Shown here one piece after another: positions 40,503 through 48,171 of a DNA stretch of 64,000 nt. The stretch's first letter is position 1, and each line of letters opens with the position of its first letter. This DNA is from Actinoplanes sp. SE50/110 (GTDB lineage: Bacteria; Actinomycetota; Actinomycetes; Mycobacteriales; Micromonosporaceae). The notes beneath the pieces were generated by a model. That model saw nothing but the letters and a program-made list of their open reading frames with translations, ran no database searches and was not told the origin of the DNA. Both the position numbers and the translations under genes were made by a program. The DNA lies in the NCBI RefSeq assembly GCF_900119315.1, contig NZ_LT827010.1, forward strand, positions 6,792,494 to 6,856,493. The letters run 5' to 3'.

Positions 40503-42070
40503 TGCAGCGAAGCACGACACTCGGCCGGCAGAGACCGCGTCCGCCGTGGGGCCTGATCGTGATAGCCGGCTGCTACCTGGTGCTCGCCGGCGCATTCCTG
40601 GCGACCCGGGGCAGCGCCGCCTTCTTCGCGACCGTGATTCCGGTGGGCTTCCTGTCCGGCAACATCATCGCTCTGGGTTTCGGTGTCCGCGCCGCCCGTC
40701 ACCGGGGGTTGCCGGGCCGGTCGCGACGGGCATGGGCGCTGATCGCGGTGAGCTCGGCCGCCCTCATCCTGTCGATCGTCGGCTACGCCGCGACGGGCCA
40801 GGCCGGGAACACGGCCGTCGTGCCGTCGCTCGGTGATCTGGCGCACGCGCTCTTCCCCCCGGCGATGCTGGCCGGTCTGCTCACCTTCCCCACCACCGGC
40901 CGCAGCCGCCGGGAGGCGACGAAGAACCTGCTGGACGTGCTGACCGTGGTGGGCTGCGGGTTCATGATCCTCTGGTTCCTGGTCATCGGGCCCACGGTCG
41001 CCGCCGGTGGCCTGTCCGCCCTGCAGTTGGCCACCGCGATGGGCTACCCGCTCGGCGATCTGGCGTTGCTGCTGGGTGCCGTCATCGTGCTGGTGCGGGG
41101 CACCACAGCCGACCGCAAGCCGGTGTTGTTCCTGATCACCGCGCTGTCCTTCCTGATCGTCGGCGACGCCTATCTCGGTTACATCAAGAGCCACCCGCAC
41201 GCCGGCGGCACCCCGACGTGGCAGCTGGGCTGCTGGCTGACCGCCTGGTACCTGATGGCCTTCGCCGCCGCCCTGCAGTGCCACCAGGCGAGCCGGCAGC
41301 ATCTCGCCGAGCGCCAGGAGGAGCCGCTGCGGCGGGTGAGCTCCCTGCCGTACCTCGCGACCGGGGTGGCGTACCTGGTGCTGTTCTGGGCGGCCTGGCT
41401 GGCCGGTCTCTACCCGTGGGCCGGTCTGGTGGCCGGAGCCGCCCTGGTCACCGGGGCGGTCGCCGCCCGGCAGCTGGTGGCGCTCCGGGAGAACCACCAG
41501 CTGGTCGTGACGGACAATCTCACCGGCCTGGCGAACCGCAGACAGCTGCATGCCAGCCTGGCGCGCGCTCTGGAGCGCAGCCGCCGCCTGGACACCCCGA
41601 TCGGTGTGCTGCAAATCGACATGAACGGCTTCAAGCAGATCAATGACACGCTCGGCCACGAGGCCGGCGACGCCATGCTGGTCGCGTTCGCCAAGGTCTT
41701 GAAGGACAGCGTTCTCGGGTCGGACACCGTGGCCCGGCTCGGCGGCGACGAGTTCGCGGTGGTGATGAACAACTGTGGCGGCAGTGCCGGCGCGGTCACG
41801 GTGGCCCAGCGGATCATCGATGCGATGGCCGAGCCGGTCATGATCGCCGGCCAGCCGCGCCGGCCGGGGGCCAGCATCGGGGTCGCCGTCATGGAAGCGA
41901 CGGCGCTGCCGGACAGCAACGCCGAAGCGATCCGGAAGCTGCTGTACGACGCGGACCTCGCGATGTACGCCGCGAAACTGCAGAAGCCGGCGAACGCCTG
42001 GTCCCTGCACGTCCCGGACCCCGAGCCGAACCTGACGGCCTTCGCGGACCAGGGCAGCGACCTGAGGTGA
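40502..42070 (+). CDS. Membrane diguanylate cyclase (GGDEF), I-site absent
   Basis: A 522-residue protein with nine or ten hydrophobic helices (~15-335) and a C-terminal GGDEF domain: DNLTGLANRRQLHASL, QIDMNGFKQINDTLGHEAG and RLGGDEFAVVMNN. The active-site loop is complete, but the R-x-x-D inhibitory site is replaced by G-S-D, so product inhibition may be lacking. ATG 40502 overlaps the stop of a small upstream ORF (TGATG), and an in-frame GTG 12 codons upstream is less likely. It is the fourth GGDEF protein in the window. Confidence 0.9.
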   Translation: MQRSTTLGRQRPRPPWGLIVIAGCYLVLAGAFLATRGSAAFFATVIPVGFLSGNIIALGFGVRAARHRGLPGRSRRAWALIAVSSAALILSIVGYAATGQAGNTAVVPSLGDLAHALFPPAMLAGLLTFPTTGRSRREATKNLLDVLTVVGCGFMILWFLVIGPTVAAGGLSALQLATAMGYPLGDLALLLGAVIVLVRGTTADRKPVLFLITALSFLIVGDAYLGYIKSHPHAGGTPTWQLGCWLTAWYLMAFAAALQCHQASRQHLAERQEEPLRRVSSLPYLATGVAYLVLFWAAWLAGLYPWAGLVAGAALVTGAVAARQLVALRENHQLVVTDNLTGLANRRQLHASLARALERSRRLDTPIGVLQIDMNGFKQINDTLGHEAGDAMLVAFAKVLKDSVLGSDTVARLGGDEFAVVMNNCGGSAGAVTVAQRIIDAMAEPVMIAGQPRRPGASIGVAVMEATALPDSNAEAIRKLLYDADLAMYAAKLQKPANAWSLHVPDPEPNLTAFADQGSDLR

Positions 42071-42218
42071 CCCCGGGATCCTGACGACCGGCCGGGACGA
42101 CGGCCCCGTGCGCGAAGACCTCTGCCGCGATTCGCCGGTCACCATCGGGGTGGTCGGCGGCGGAAAACTCGTGAAGGCGACCGGCGACGGCCGTGTTCTG
42201 TCGTCGTAGCCTGGGCCG

Positions 42219-43406
42219 GTGACCGCACCAACGCGTCCACCCGCGCCCCGGGCCCTGCGCCCGGGACACCGCGTGGTGATCGACTGCGGCCTCGCCGCCT
42301 GCTACGGCCTGATCATCGGGGCCGTGGCGACTCACCCGGCCCGTTCCGGCGTCGCGTCGCTCGGCGCCGGCTCGCTCGGCGTGGTGGCGATCGTCCTCGG
42401 CCGGCGTCTTCCCTTGGTGGCGCTGGGGCTTCTGGCAACCGGGTGCTGGCTCAGCTCGGCCTTCCGGCCGGCCGCCGGCACCCTGGCCATGCTCGCCGCC
42501 GTTCCGATGCTGTTCCTGCTCTTCAGCTCCGCGCTCCGGGGCGGGCGCGTGGTCGTCGCCGGGAGTCTGCTGCTGGCGCTGGCCGGCGCCGCGGGCACCG
42601 CGCAGCCGCGGCCGGGCCTGCGCGGCGGGGTTCTGGTGTACGCGCTGCTCTTCTGCACGGCGTGGGCCGTCGGGCTCGCGGTGGGCCGGCAGCGGCGCTA
42701 CGACAGGGAACTGGTGCGCTACCACGCCCTGCTCGGTGAGGTCGAGGCGGACCGGGCCCGGCGTGCGGCCGCCCGGGAGCGGATGCGGATCGCGCGGGAG
42801 CTGCACGACGTGGTGGCCCACAGCATGAGCGTGATCACGGTGCAGGCGGCTCTCGGCGAGCTCGTCATCGCCGAGCGGCCCGCCGAGGCCGGCGCCGCGC
42901 TCGGCGTCATCCAGCGCACCGGACGTGAGGCGCTCGCCGATCTGCGCCGGCTGCTCAAGGTGCTGCGCAGCGACGAGACGGACGACGGCGCGGTGGCTGT
43001 GTCGCCGATGCCGGGGCTCGCGGATCTGGACGGGCTCGTGGCCCGGACCGCGCAGGCAGGTGTCCGGGTCGAGGTGCGCGTCGAGGGCCCGATACGGACG
43101 CTGGCGCCCGGCGTGGACCTCTCGGCGTACCGGATCATTCAGGAGGCGCTGACGAACGTGGTCCGGCACGCCGGCACCGACGTGGCGCGGGTCGTCGTCC
43201 GGTACGGCCGGGACGACGTGGCCGTCGAGGTGATCGACGAGGGCGTCGGCGCGGCCGCGGCGGGCAACCCGGCCGGCGGGTTGGGGCTGGCCGGCATGCG
43301 GGAACGGGCGGCGGTGTACGGCGGCGAGTGCAGCGCTCAGCCGCTGCCCGGCCGGGGCTTCCGAGTCGTGGCCCGGCTGCCGCTGTCCGCCGGGGGCGGC
43401 GCGTGA
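42219..43406 (+). CDS. NarL-type sensor histidine kinase
   Basis: A 395-residue membrane kinase. Four to five hydrophobic helices (~25-165) are followed by the HisKA_3 dimerisation/phosphoacceptor helix RIARELHDVVAHSMSVITVQ and an ATPase domain with IIQEALTNVVRHAG (N box), VEVIDEGVG and GGLGLAGMRERAAVYGG (G box). All catalytic pieces are present. GTG 42219. The cognate response regulator follows in a GTGA overlap. The extracellular loops are short, so the signal is probably sensed in or at the membrane. Confidence 0.92.
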   Translation: MTAPTRPPAPRALRPGHRVVIDCGLAACYGLIIGAVATHPARSGVASLGAGSLGVVAIVLGRRLPLVALGLLATGCWLSSAFRPAAGTLAMLAAVPMLFLLFSSALRGGRVVVAGSLLLALAGAAGTAQPRPGLRGGVLVYALLFCTAWAVGLAVGRQRRYDRELVRYHALLGEVEADRARRAAARERMRIARELHDVVAHSMSVITVQAALGELVIAERPAEAGAALGVIQRTGREALADLRRLLKVLRSDETDDGAVAVSPMPGLADLDGLVARTAQAGVRVEVRVEGPIRTLAPGVDLSAYRIIQEALTNVVRHAGTDVARVVVRYGRDDVAVEVIDEGVGAAAAGNPAGGLGLAGMRERAAVYGGECSAQPLPGRGFRVVARLPLSAGGGA

Positions 43407-44065
43407 CGATCCGGGTCCTCGTCGCCGACGACCAGCATCTGATGCGGGCGGGACTGCGCGGGATCGTCGACGCCGCCGCCGGTCTGACCGTCGTGGCGGA
43501 GGCGGCGAACGGACTGCAGGCCGTGACCCTGGCCCGGCGCCACTGCCCGGACGTCGTGCTGATGGACATCCGGATGCCGGAGCTGGACGGGATCGAGGCC
43601 ACGCGCGTCATCACCGGGGACACCCCCGCGCGGGTGCTGGTGCTGACCACCTTCGACCTCGACGAGTACGTGTACGCCGCGCTCCGGGCGGGTGCCAGCG
43701 GCTTCCTTCTCAAGGACACCGCGCCGGCTGACCTGCACACGGCCATCCGCGTGGTCGCGGCGGGCGACGCGCTGCTCGCTCCCGGTGTCACCCGCCGCCT
43801 CATCGCCGAGTTCGCGGCCCGGCCCGGCCCGGTGGCGCCGGGCGCCGGGGTCCCGCCCGGGTGGGCTGCGGTCACCGGCCGGGAACGACAGGTGCTGGCG
43901 CTGGTCGCTGAGGGCTTGTCCAACGCCGAGATCGGGGCCCGCCTGCACATCACGGCGGGCACCGCGAAGACACACGTCGGAAGCCTGCTGACCAAACTGG
44001 ACGCCCGTGACCGCGTCCAGCTGGTCGTCCTGGCCTATCGCGGCGGCCTGGTGCCGCTGCGGTGA
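43403..44065 (+). CDS. NarL/FixJ-family response regulator
   Basis: A 220-residue two-component regulator. Receiver: RVLVADDQHLMRAGL with acidic pair, VVLMDIRMPELDG with the phosphorylated Asp, and VLTTFDLDEYVYAAL, then LLKDT with the conserved Lys. C-terminal LuxR-type helix-turn-helix: TGRERQVLALVAEGLSNAEI and GTAKTHVGSLLTKL. The GTG start overlaps the kinase stop, so the pair is translated together and is almost surely cognate. The target may include the convergent serine hydrolase or the CPBP protease beyond, but no operator was found. Confidence 0.94.
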   Translation: MTIRVLVADDQHLMRAGLRGIVDAAAGLTVVAEAANGLQAVTLARRHCPDVVLMDIRMPELDGIEATRVITGDTPARVLVLTTFDLDEYVYAALRAGASGFLLKDTAPADLHTAIRVVAAGDALLAPGVTRRLIAEFAARPGPVAPGAGVPPGWAAVTGRERQVLALVAEGLSNAEIGARLHITAGTAKTHVGSLLTKLDARDRVQLVVLAYRGGLVPLR

Positions 44066-44086
44066 CGGCGAAGCGCGGTCCGTCGG

Positions 44087-45280
44087 TCAGCCCTTGGCCC
44101 GCAGCAGGCCGATCGCCGCGTCCGCGAGGGCGGCCGCGTCGGTGATGGCGCCGGGTGTCGCGTGCTCGGGATCGGCGACGAAGGCGCCGGTGGTGACGGA
44201 CACGGCCAGCCGGTATCGCGGGCAGTACAGTGCGGCGGCGCCCCAGAACCCGTTGTGCCACCAGCAGGTGACGCCGTCGAGGGTGCGGGAGAAGATGCCC
44301 ATGCCCGCCCGGTCACCCTCAGCGCCCGGCGTGACGGCCAGCATGGTGGCCAGCGAGGACCGGCTGATGACCCGGCCCTCCAGCAGCCCGCGGTAGAAAC
44401 GGTCGAGATCCGCCAGGCTGGAGACCAGCCCGCCACCGCCGTACAGGTCGAAGGACGGGTCGGCGGAGTAGGCGTCCAGGGCGGTGCCGGAGGTGGGGTC
44501 GATGTAGTACTGGTGCTCGCGCCGGTCCGCAGCGTGGCCGGGGGCCGGCTCCAGCGTCTCGAACCAGGTCGCCGTCAGGCCGAGCCGGGAGAAGGGCAGC
44601 AGGTGGCGGTACGCGGTGGCCTGAGCCATGCCGGTGACGGACTCGATGATGCGGGCCAGGAGAACGTAGCCGGTGTCCGCGTAGTGGTAACGCTCGCCCG
44701 GGCGGCCGTACGGTGCGCCGTGGTCCATCGCCCATCGGATCTGCTCGGCCGGGGTCCAGTGGCGGTGCAGGTCGCTCAGCACGGCCTCCTGGTAGCCGGC
44801 GTCCTCGCCGTAGTCGTAGAGGCCGCTGGTGTGGGCGAGCAGGTGCCGCACCGTGATCAGGTCCGGGCGGTAGCCCCCGCGGCGCAGCAGCTGCGGATAC
44901 GGGCGGGGCAGATACCTGGCGACGGGTGCGTCGAGGTCCAGCCGGTGCCGGTCGGCCAGAGCGAGGACGGCCGCCGCGGTGAAGGTCTTGGTGACCGAGG
45001 CGATCCGGAAGGTGACGTCGGTGCGCAGCGGGGTGCCGGCCGCCCGATCGTCGTGGCCGACCGCCGCCGTCCAGTGCAGGCCCGGCGCGTCGACCCGGGC
45101 GCCGATTCCCGGCACCAGTGGCGACTTGGCATATTGAGCGGCCAGCACGCTGTCCAGAGTGGCCTGGGCGGAGTGACCGGCCGGTGCGGCGGCGCCGGGC
45201 GTGCCGGCGAGCAGACTCGCGGTCAGCGCGACGACCGATGCGAGCAAAAGCAGACGCCGCTTCCCCTGATGTGATCTCAC
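44087..45280 (-). CDS. Secreted serine hydrolase (class C beta-lactamase / DD-peptidase family)
   Basis: A 397-residue exported serine hydrolase. A signal peptide (~1-32) is followed by the beta-lactamase-like fold: RIASVTKTFTA with S95-x-x-K98, LLAHTSGLYDYGE, the second motif HYADTGYVLLARI (Y-x-D instead of Y-x-N), and CWWHNGFWGAAAL with H-x-G in place of K-T-G. These changes are usual for D-aminopeptidase/esterase and R61-type DD-carboxypeptidase branches rather than true beta-lactamases. Substrate is open: peptidoglycan stem peptides, esters or D-peptides. Confidence 0.88.
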   Translation of the reverse strand: MRSHQGKRRLLLLASVVALTASLLAGTPGAAAPAGHSAQATLDSVLAAQYAKSPLVPGIGARVDAPGLHWTAAVGHDDRAAGTPLRTDVTFRIASVTKTFTAAAVLALADRHRLDLDAPVARYLPRPYPQLLRRGGYRPDLITVRHLLAHTSGLYDYGEDAGYQEAVLSDLHRHWTPAEQIRWAMDHGAPYGRPGERYHYADTGYVLLARIIESVTGMAQATAYRHLLPFSRLGLTATWFETLEPAPGHAADRREHQYYIDPTSGTALDAYSADPSFDLYGGGGLVSSLADLDRFYRGLLEGRVISRSSLATMLAVTPGAEGDRAGMGIFSRTLDGVTCWWHNGFWGAAALYCPRYRLAVSVTTGAFVADPEHATPGAITDAAALADAAIGLLRAKG

Positions 45281-45432
45281 GTGTCCTCCTGATCGACGGG
45301 TTCGACGACAGCGTGTCGGTTGCCGGGCCCCGTCGTCATCGCCGCCGAGGACCAGGCGTCCCTCTGCCCGTAGGCATGGGGGCAGGGAGGAATGCGCCCG
45401 CAGGGATATACCGGAGGCAGCTGAGGTGATCC

Positions 45433-46167
45433 ATGATTCTCGATGTGAAGGCTGTCGTGCGCGCTCATCCGGTCCTCTCCGCCGTGGTGGTGACGGTGCT
45501 GTGGCACGCGGCGCTCTACGCCGCGGTGCAAGTGCTGCCCCGCACCGTGCCGGAGCCGTCGGCCGACCTCGTCGCGACCGTCGCGAACCTCGTCGCGGCC
45601 GGGGTGCCCCTGGCCGCGGTGGCGCTGCTGCGCTGGTGGCGGCAGGCCGGCCTCGGCCGGCCGGTGACCCGTCGCCTCCGGCTGACGGTGCCGGTCCTGC
45701 TGGTGAACCTGACCTATGCCGCTCCCGGACTCACCGGCGGTGCGGCGCGGTACGCCGCCACCGCGTCGCTGTGCCTGGCCGTCGGGGTCAGCGAGGAGAT
45801 GCTCAGCCGCGGGGTGGTGCAGCGCATGCTGTGGCCGCTCGGCCGGACCCGCGCCACGGTGGGCGTCGCTGTGCTGTTCGGCCTCGGCCACGCGCTGAGC
45901 GCGGTGTGGTTCAGCCGGCCCTGGGATGACTCGGTCGTCCAGGTGGTGACCACCACGGCATTCGGCTTCGCCTATGCCGCGCTGCGCTGGCACCTGGGTT
46001 CGATCTGGCCGTTGGTGGTGCTGCACGCCATGGACGACTTCTTCCAGTTGCGCAGCCCGGGGGCGGCGCCCCTGTGGTGGCAGGCCGCCGTGGTCCTGGT
46101 CTTCGTCGGCTACGGCGGTTGGTTGCTGAGGCAGCCCGGAAGCGCCACGCCGCCGGCGGCGAGCTGA
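45433..46167 (+). CDS. CPBP-family intramembrane metalloprotease
   Basis: A 244-residue integral-membrane protein of the CPBP (Abi/Rce1) family. The catalytic motifs are VSEEMLSRGVVQRM (E-E-x-x-x-R), FGLGHALSAVW (first His region), and VVLHAMDDFFQL (H-x-x-D/N). About six transmembrane helices are visible. Family members mature prenylated or secreted peptides and act in bacteriocin immunity; some regulate anti-sigma factors. ATG 45433 lies near GAGG. No peptide gene stands beside it, so no substrate is suggested. Confidence 0.88.
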   Translation: MILDVKAVVRAHPVLSAVVVTVLWHAALYAAVQVLPRTVPEPSADLVATVANLVAAGVPLAAVALLRWWRQAGLGRPVTRRLRLTVPVLLVNLTYAAPGLTGGAARYAATASLCLAVGVSEEMLSRGVVQRMLWPLGRTRATVGVAVLFGLGHALSAVWFSRPWDDSVVQVVTTTAFGFAYAALRWHLGSIWPLVVLHAMDDFFQLRSPGAAPLWWQAAVVLVFVGYGGWLLRQPGSATPPAAS

Positions 46168-46241
46168 ACGCATCGCCATTCATGGACACCGGTGCAGGAC
46201 CTGGTTGTCCGTCGTCGCCAAGGCGACCGGAACGGTGGGGC

Positions 46242-46709
46242 TCAGGGTTGCCCGGGCGGGGTCCGCTCCTGCCGGTACGCGTCGAGTCCGACCTGAACGA
46301 CCCGGCGCAACCCGGGCAGGTTCACGGCCACCAGGTGACTGCCCGGCGCCGGCCTGCCGTCGTCCGGCCGGGCCAGGCCGAGCCCGGCCATCTGTTCCGC
46401 GCACTGCCGGACCCGGTCGCGCTGCCGCTGGTCCGGGCGCGTGTCCAGCCGAAGCACCCGCGTGCCGAAGTCGTCCAGGTCGACCCGGCCGTGCTCGGCC
46501 AGTTCGTACGCCAGCCGCCGCCCCACCGACCGCAACGCCTCCGGCAGGAAACCGTGCGCGGTCACATGCCAGGCGAGTCCGCCGGGGCACCGGTAGGTGG
46601 TGGCCGGGACCTGATGGGCCCGCTCGTCGGCGGCCGCGGCGGCCAGCGCGGCCGGCTCGTCGCGGTACCGCTTCTTGCCGCACCCGCAGTTGTATCGCCG
46701 TTGCGCCAT
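46242..46709 (-). CDS. Hypothetical zinc-binding-like protein
   Basis: A 155-residue protein. The N-terminus has MAQRRYNCGCGKKRYRDEP and then TYRCPGGLAWHVTAHG, a C-x-C ... C-P-x-x-x-x-W-H-x-x-x-H arrangement that looks like a small zinc site and is seen in many short actinomycete proteins. The rest (~60-150) is a mix of charged helices (GRRLAYELAEHGRVDLDDFG; RVRQCAEQMAGLGLARP) without recognised family. ATG 46709 overlaps the SRPBCC stop (TGATG), so the two are co-translated. Confidence 0.65.
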   Translation of the reverse strand: MAQRRYNCGCGKKRYRDEPAALAAAAADERAHQVPATTYRCPGGLAWHVTAHGFLPEALRSVGRRLAYELAEHGRVDLDDFGTRVLRLDTRPDQRQRDRVRQCAEQMAGLGLARPDDGRPAPGSHLVAVNLPGLRRVVQVGLDAYRQERTPPGQP

Positions 46710-47122
46710 CACCGGTCCCGGCTGACCAGGCGACGCAGCGCCGACCGGGCGACCGGCAGGTAACCGATCACCAGCGGAGCGGGTCCGTCCACGGTGAGCC
46801 CGGTCCGGGTGCCGCCGGCGACCGGCTCGACGGTGTGCCGCAGAACGAGCCGGACGCCGAGCATCGACACCGACCACGTCCAGCTGCGCACCGGACCGGC
46901 CGGGTCGACGCCGGTGATCCGGAATCCGGCCCGGAGCCCGACCGGCCCGTGCACGACGCCGCCGGTGTGCGGGCGGAGTGTCTCGGCGGGGTAATCCACC
47001 GACCGGATCTGCGGCGACCACTCCGGCCAGCGCTGCGGCCGTACGTAGCTGTCCCACACGTGGTCCGCGGCGCGCGGCCCGTACACCACCACGGTGCGGC
47101 GCACGGACAACCGATCCAGCAC
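46709..47122 (-). CDS. SRPBCC-fold (polyketide cyclase/START-like) protein
   Basis: A 137-residue helix-grip protein. SVRRTVVVYGPRAADHVWDS opens the domain, followed by WPEWSPQIRSVDYP, VGLRAGFRITGVDPA, WTWSVSMLGVRL, TVEPVAGGTRTGLTVDGPA and a long C-terminal helix. This is the family-9 polyketide cyclase/SRPBCC pattern that binds hydrophobic ligands; function cannot be named. GTG 47122 follows GAGAGG and GGGGG; ATG 47161 further upstream is an alternative start. Coupled to the zinc-binding-like gene. Confidence 0.7.
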   Translation of the reverse strand: MLDRLSVRRTVVVYGPRAADHVWDSYVRPQRWPEWSPQIRSVDYPAETLRPHTGGVVHGPVGLRAGFRITGVDPAGPVRSWTWSVSMLGVRLVLRHTVEPVAGGTRTGLTVDGPAPLVIGYLPVARSALRRLVSRDR

Positions 47123-47161
47123 AGTCCCCCGCCTCTCTCCCGGCCCGGTGGCTCTGGTCAT

Positions 47162-47474
47162 GACAGCGTCAGCAACCCCGGCAGCCGTGATCAGGCGGCT
47201 TCGTCGTTTCTGCAGCGCGGTCCCGGAAATCCTGCGCGTGGGACTCGCCCGGCGGCTGTCCGCGAACACGATTCCCTCCGAGCGGCGTCCTTTCGGCCCT
47301 CGCCGGATCCGTCCATCACGGTACGCGCCGACGGATCATCGGCACAGGTGGCGGTGTTCTGGCCGACGCTGATGGCAGGACACCGAACCAGGTACGCCAG
47401 GTCCTGCCCCATCCGATCCTCAAGAGGACGCCGCCCGGAGCTTCCCACCCCGGAAGCGACGACGCCGCATCGGA
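47162..47474. other. Intergenic region, nothing recognised
   Basis: About 313 bases between the SRPBCC gene and the 3' end of the TipAS gene. No hairpin, repeat or gene was convincing. It should hold the promoter for the SRPBCC pair. Confidence 0.45.
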
Positions 47475-47873
47475 TCAGCGGCGCGTGTCGGTGTAGTGCC
47501 GGATCGCCGCGCCGAGGAACTCGACCATCCGGGGGTGGTAGGAGGTGTGCCAGGTGCGCATGTCCTCATCCTCGGCGTAGAGCAGTGCCATCCCGAGGTA
47601 GGCGTCCATGCTGGGGGTGTAGAACCGGCTGACGACGGCGTGGTGCCGGGCGATCAGTTCCTGGACCGCCTCGTCCCGCGGCTGGGCGCCTGCGGTGATG
47701 GCGGCGGCGATCTCGCCGTACAGGTCGTGCCAGTCGCGATGGACCCGGTCCTTGTCGACGTGCGCCCAGTTGGCGGTCGCGGCGAGGCTGGCGGCCTGCT
47801 CCTCGGCGAGCGCGCGCCGGCAGCGGTCGGCATCCTCGGTGTCGATCGTGGAAATGCTCATCTGTGGTGTCAT
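47475..47873 (-). CDS. TipAS antibiotic-recognition-domain protein
   Basis: A 132-residue stand-alone TipAS domain, the helical ligand-binding half of TipA/AlbA-type proteins. Family features are ALAEEQAASLAATANWAHVD, VHRDWHDLYGEIAAAI, QELIARHHAVVSRFYTPS, YLGMALLYAEDEDMRTWHTS and HPRMVEFLGAAIRHYTD. TipAS binds thiopeptides and AlbA binds albicidin, so this may be a drug sponge. The MerR DNA-binding half is missing. ATG 47873 is chosen; ATG 47861 is an alternative. No partner gene beside it. Confidence 0.82.
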   Translation of the reverse strand: MTPQMSISTIDTEDADRCRRALAEEQAASLAATANWAHVDKDRVHRDWHDLYGEIAAAITAGAQPRDEAVQELIARHHAVVSRFYTPSMDAYLGMALLYAEDEDMRTWHTSYHPRMVEFLGAAIRHYTDTRR

Positions 47874-47979
47874 GCCCTGTCGTGAGGGGGTACGGACCCG
47901 CCGCCCGGCCGGTGGGCGCGAACGGCAGCGAACCGTCGCACGTCCACCCGGCCCCGGCAAGCGGTTTTCCGTACCCGGA

Positions 47980-48111
47980 TCAATTCTTGCGGAAGTAGAC
48001 GCCCACTGCGGCCGTCGCGCCGGCGCCGATCGCACCGACGGCCGCGTACGCCGCCGCAGGACCTCCGGCTGCGGACAAGACCATGATGGCCGCCACTGTG
48101 GCGCCACCCAT
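47980..48111 (-). CDS. 43-residue Gly/Ala-rich hydrophobic protein
   Basis: ATG 48111 opens a 43-residue ORF: MGGATVAAIMVLSAAGGPAA, A-Y-A-A-V, then GAIGAGATAAVGVYFRKN and stop. It reads as two short glycine-zipper membrane helices with a positive C-terminus. No ribosome site is obvious and no family is known. It could be a small membrane peptide or a remnant of a larger membrane protein. It lies upstream of the TipAS gene on the same strand. Confidence 0.4.
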   Translation of the reverse strand: MGGATVAAIMVLSAAGGPAAAYAAVGAIGAGATAAVGVYFRKN

Positions 48112-48171
48112 CGATTCAGGACGCGGTGGTCCGGTCCTACGGCCGGGCCACCGGAATCTCCGGGATCGCGA

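Noticed and set aside
46205..47632. Plus-strand open frame opposite the SRPBCC and zinc-binding-like genes
   Set aside because: Arg/Pro-rich without domain features; the minus strand shows two coupled genes with ribosome sites.
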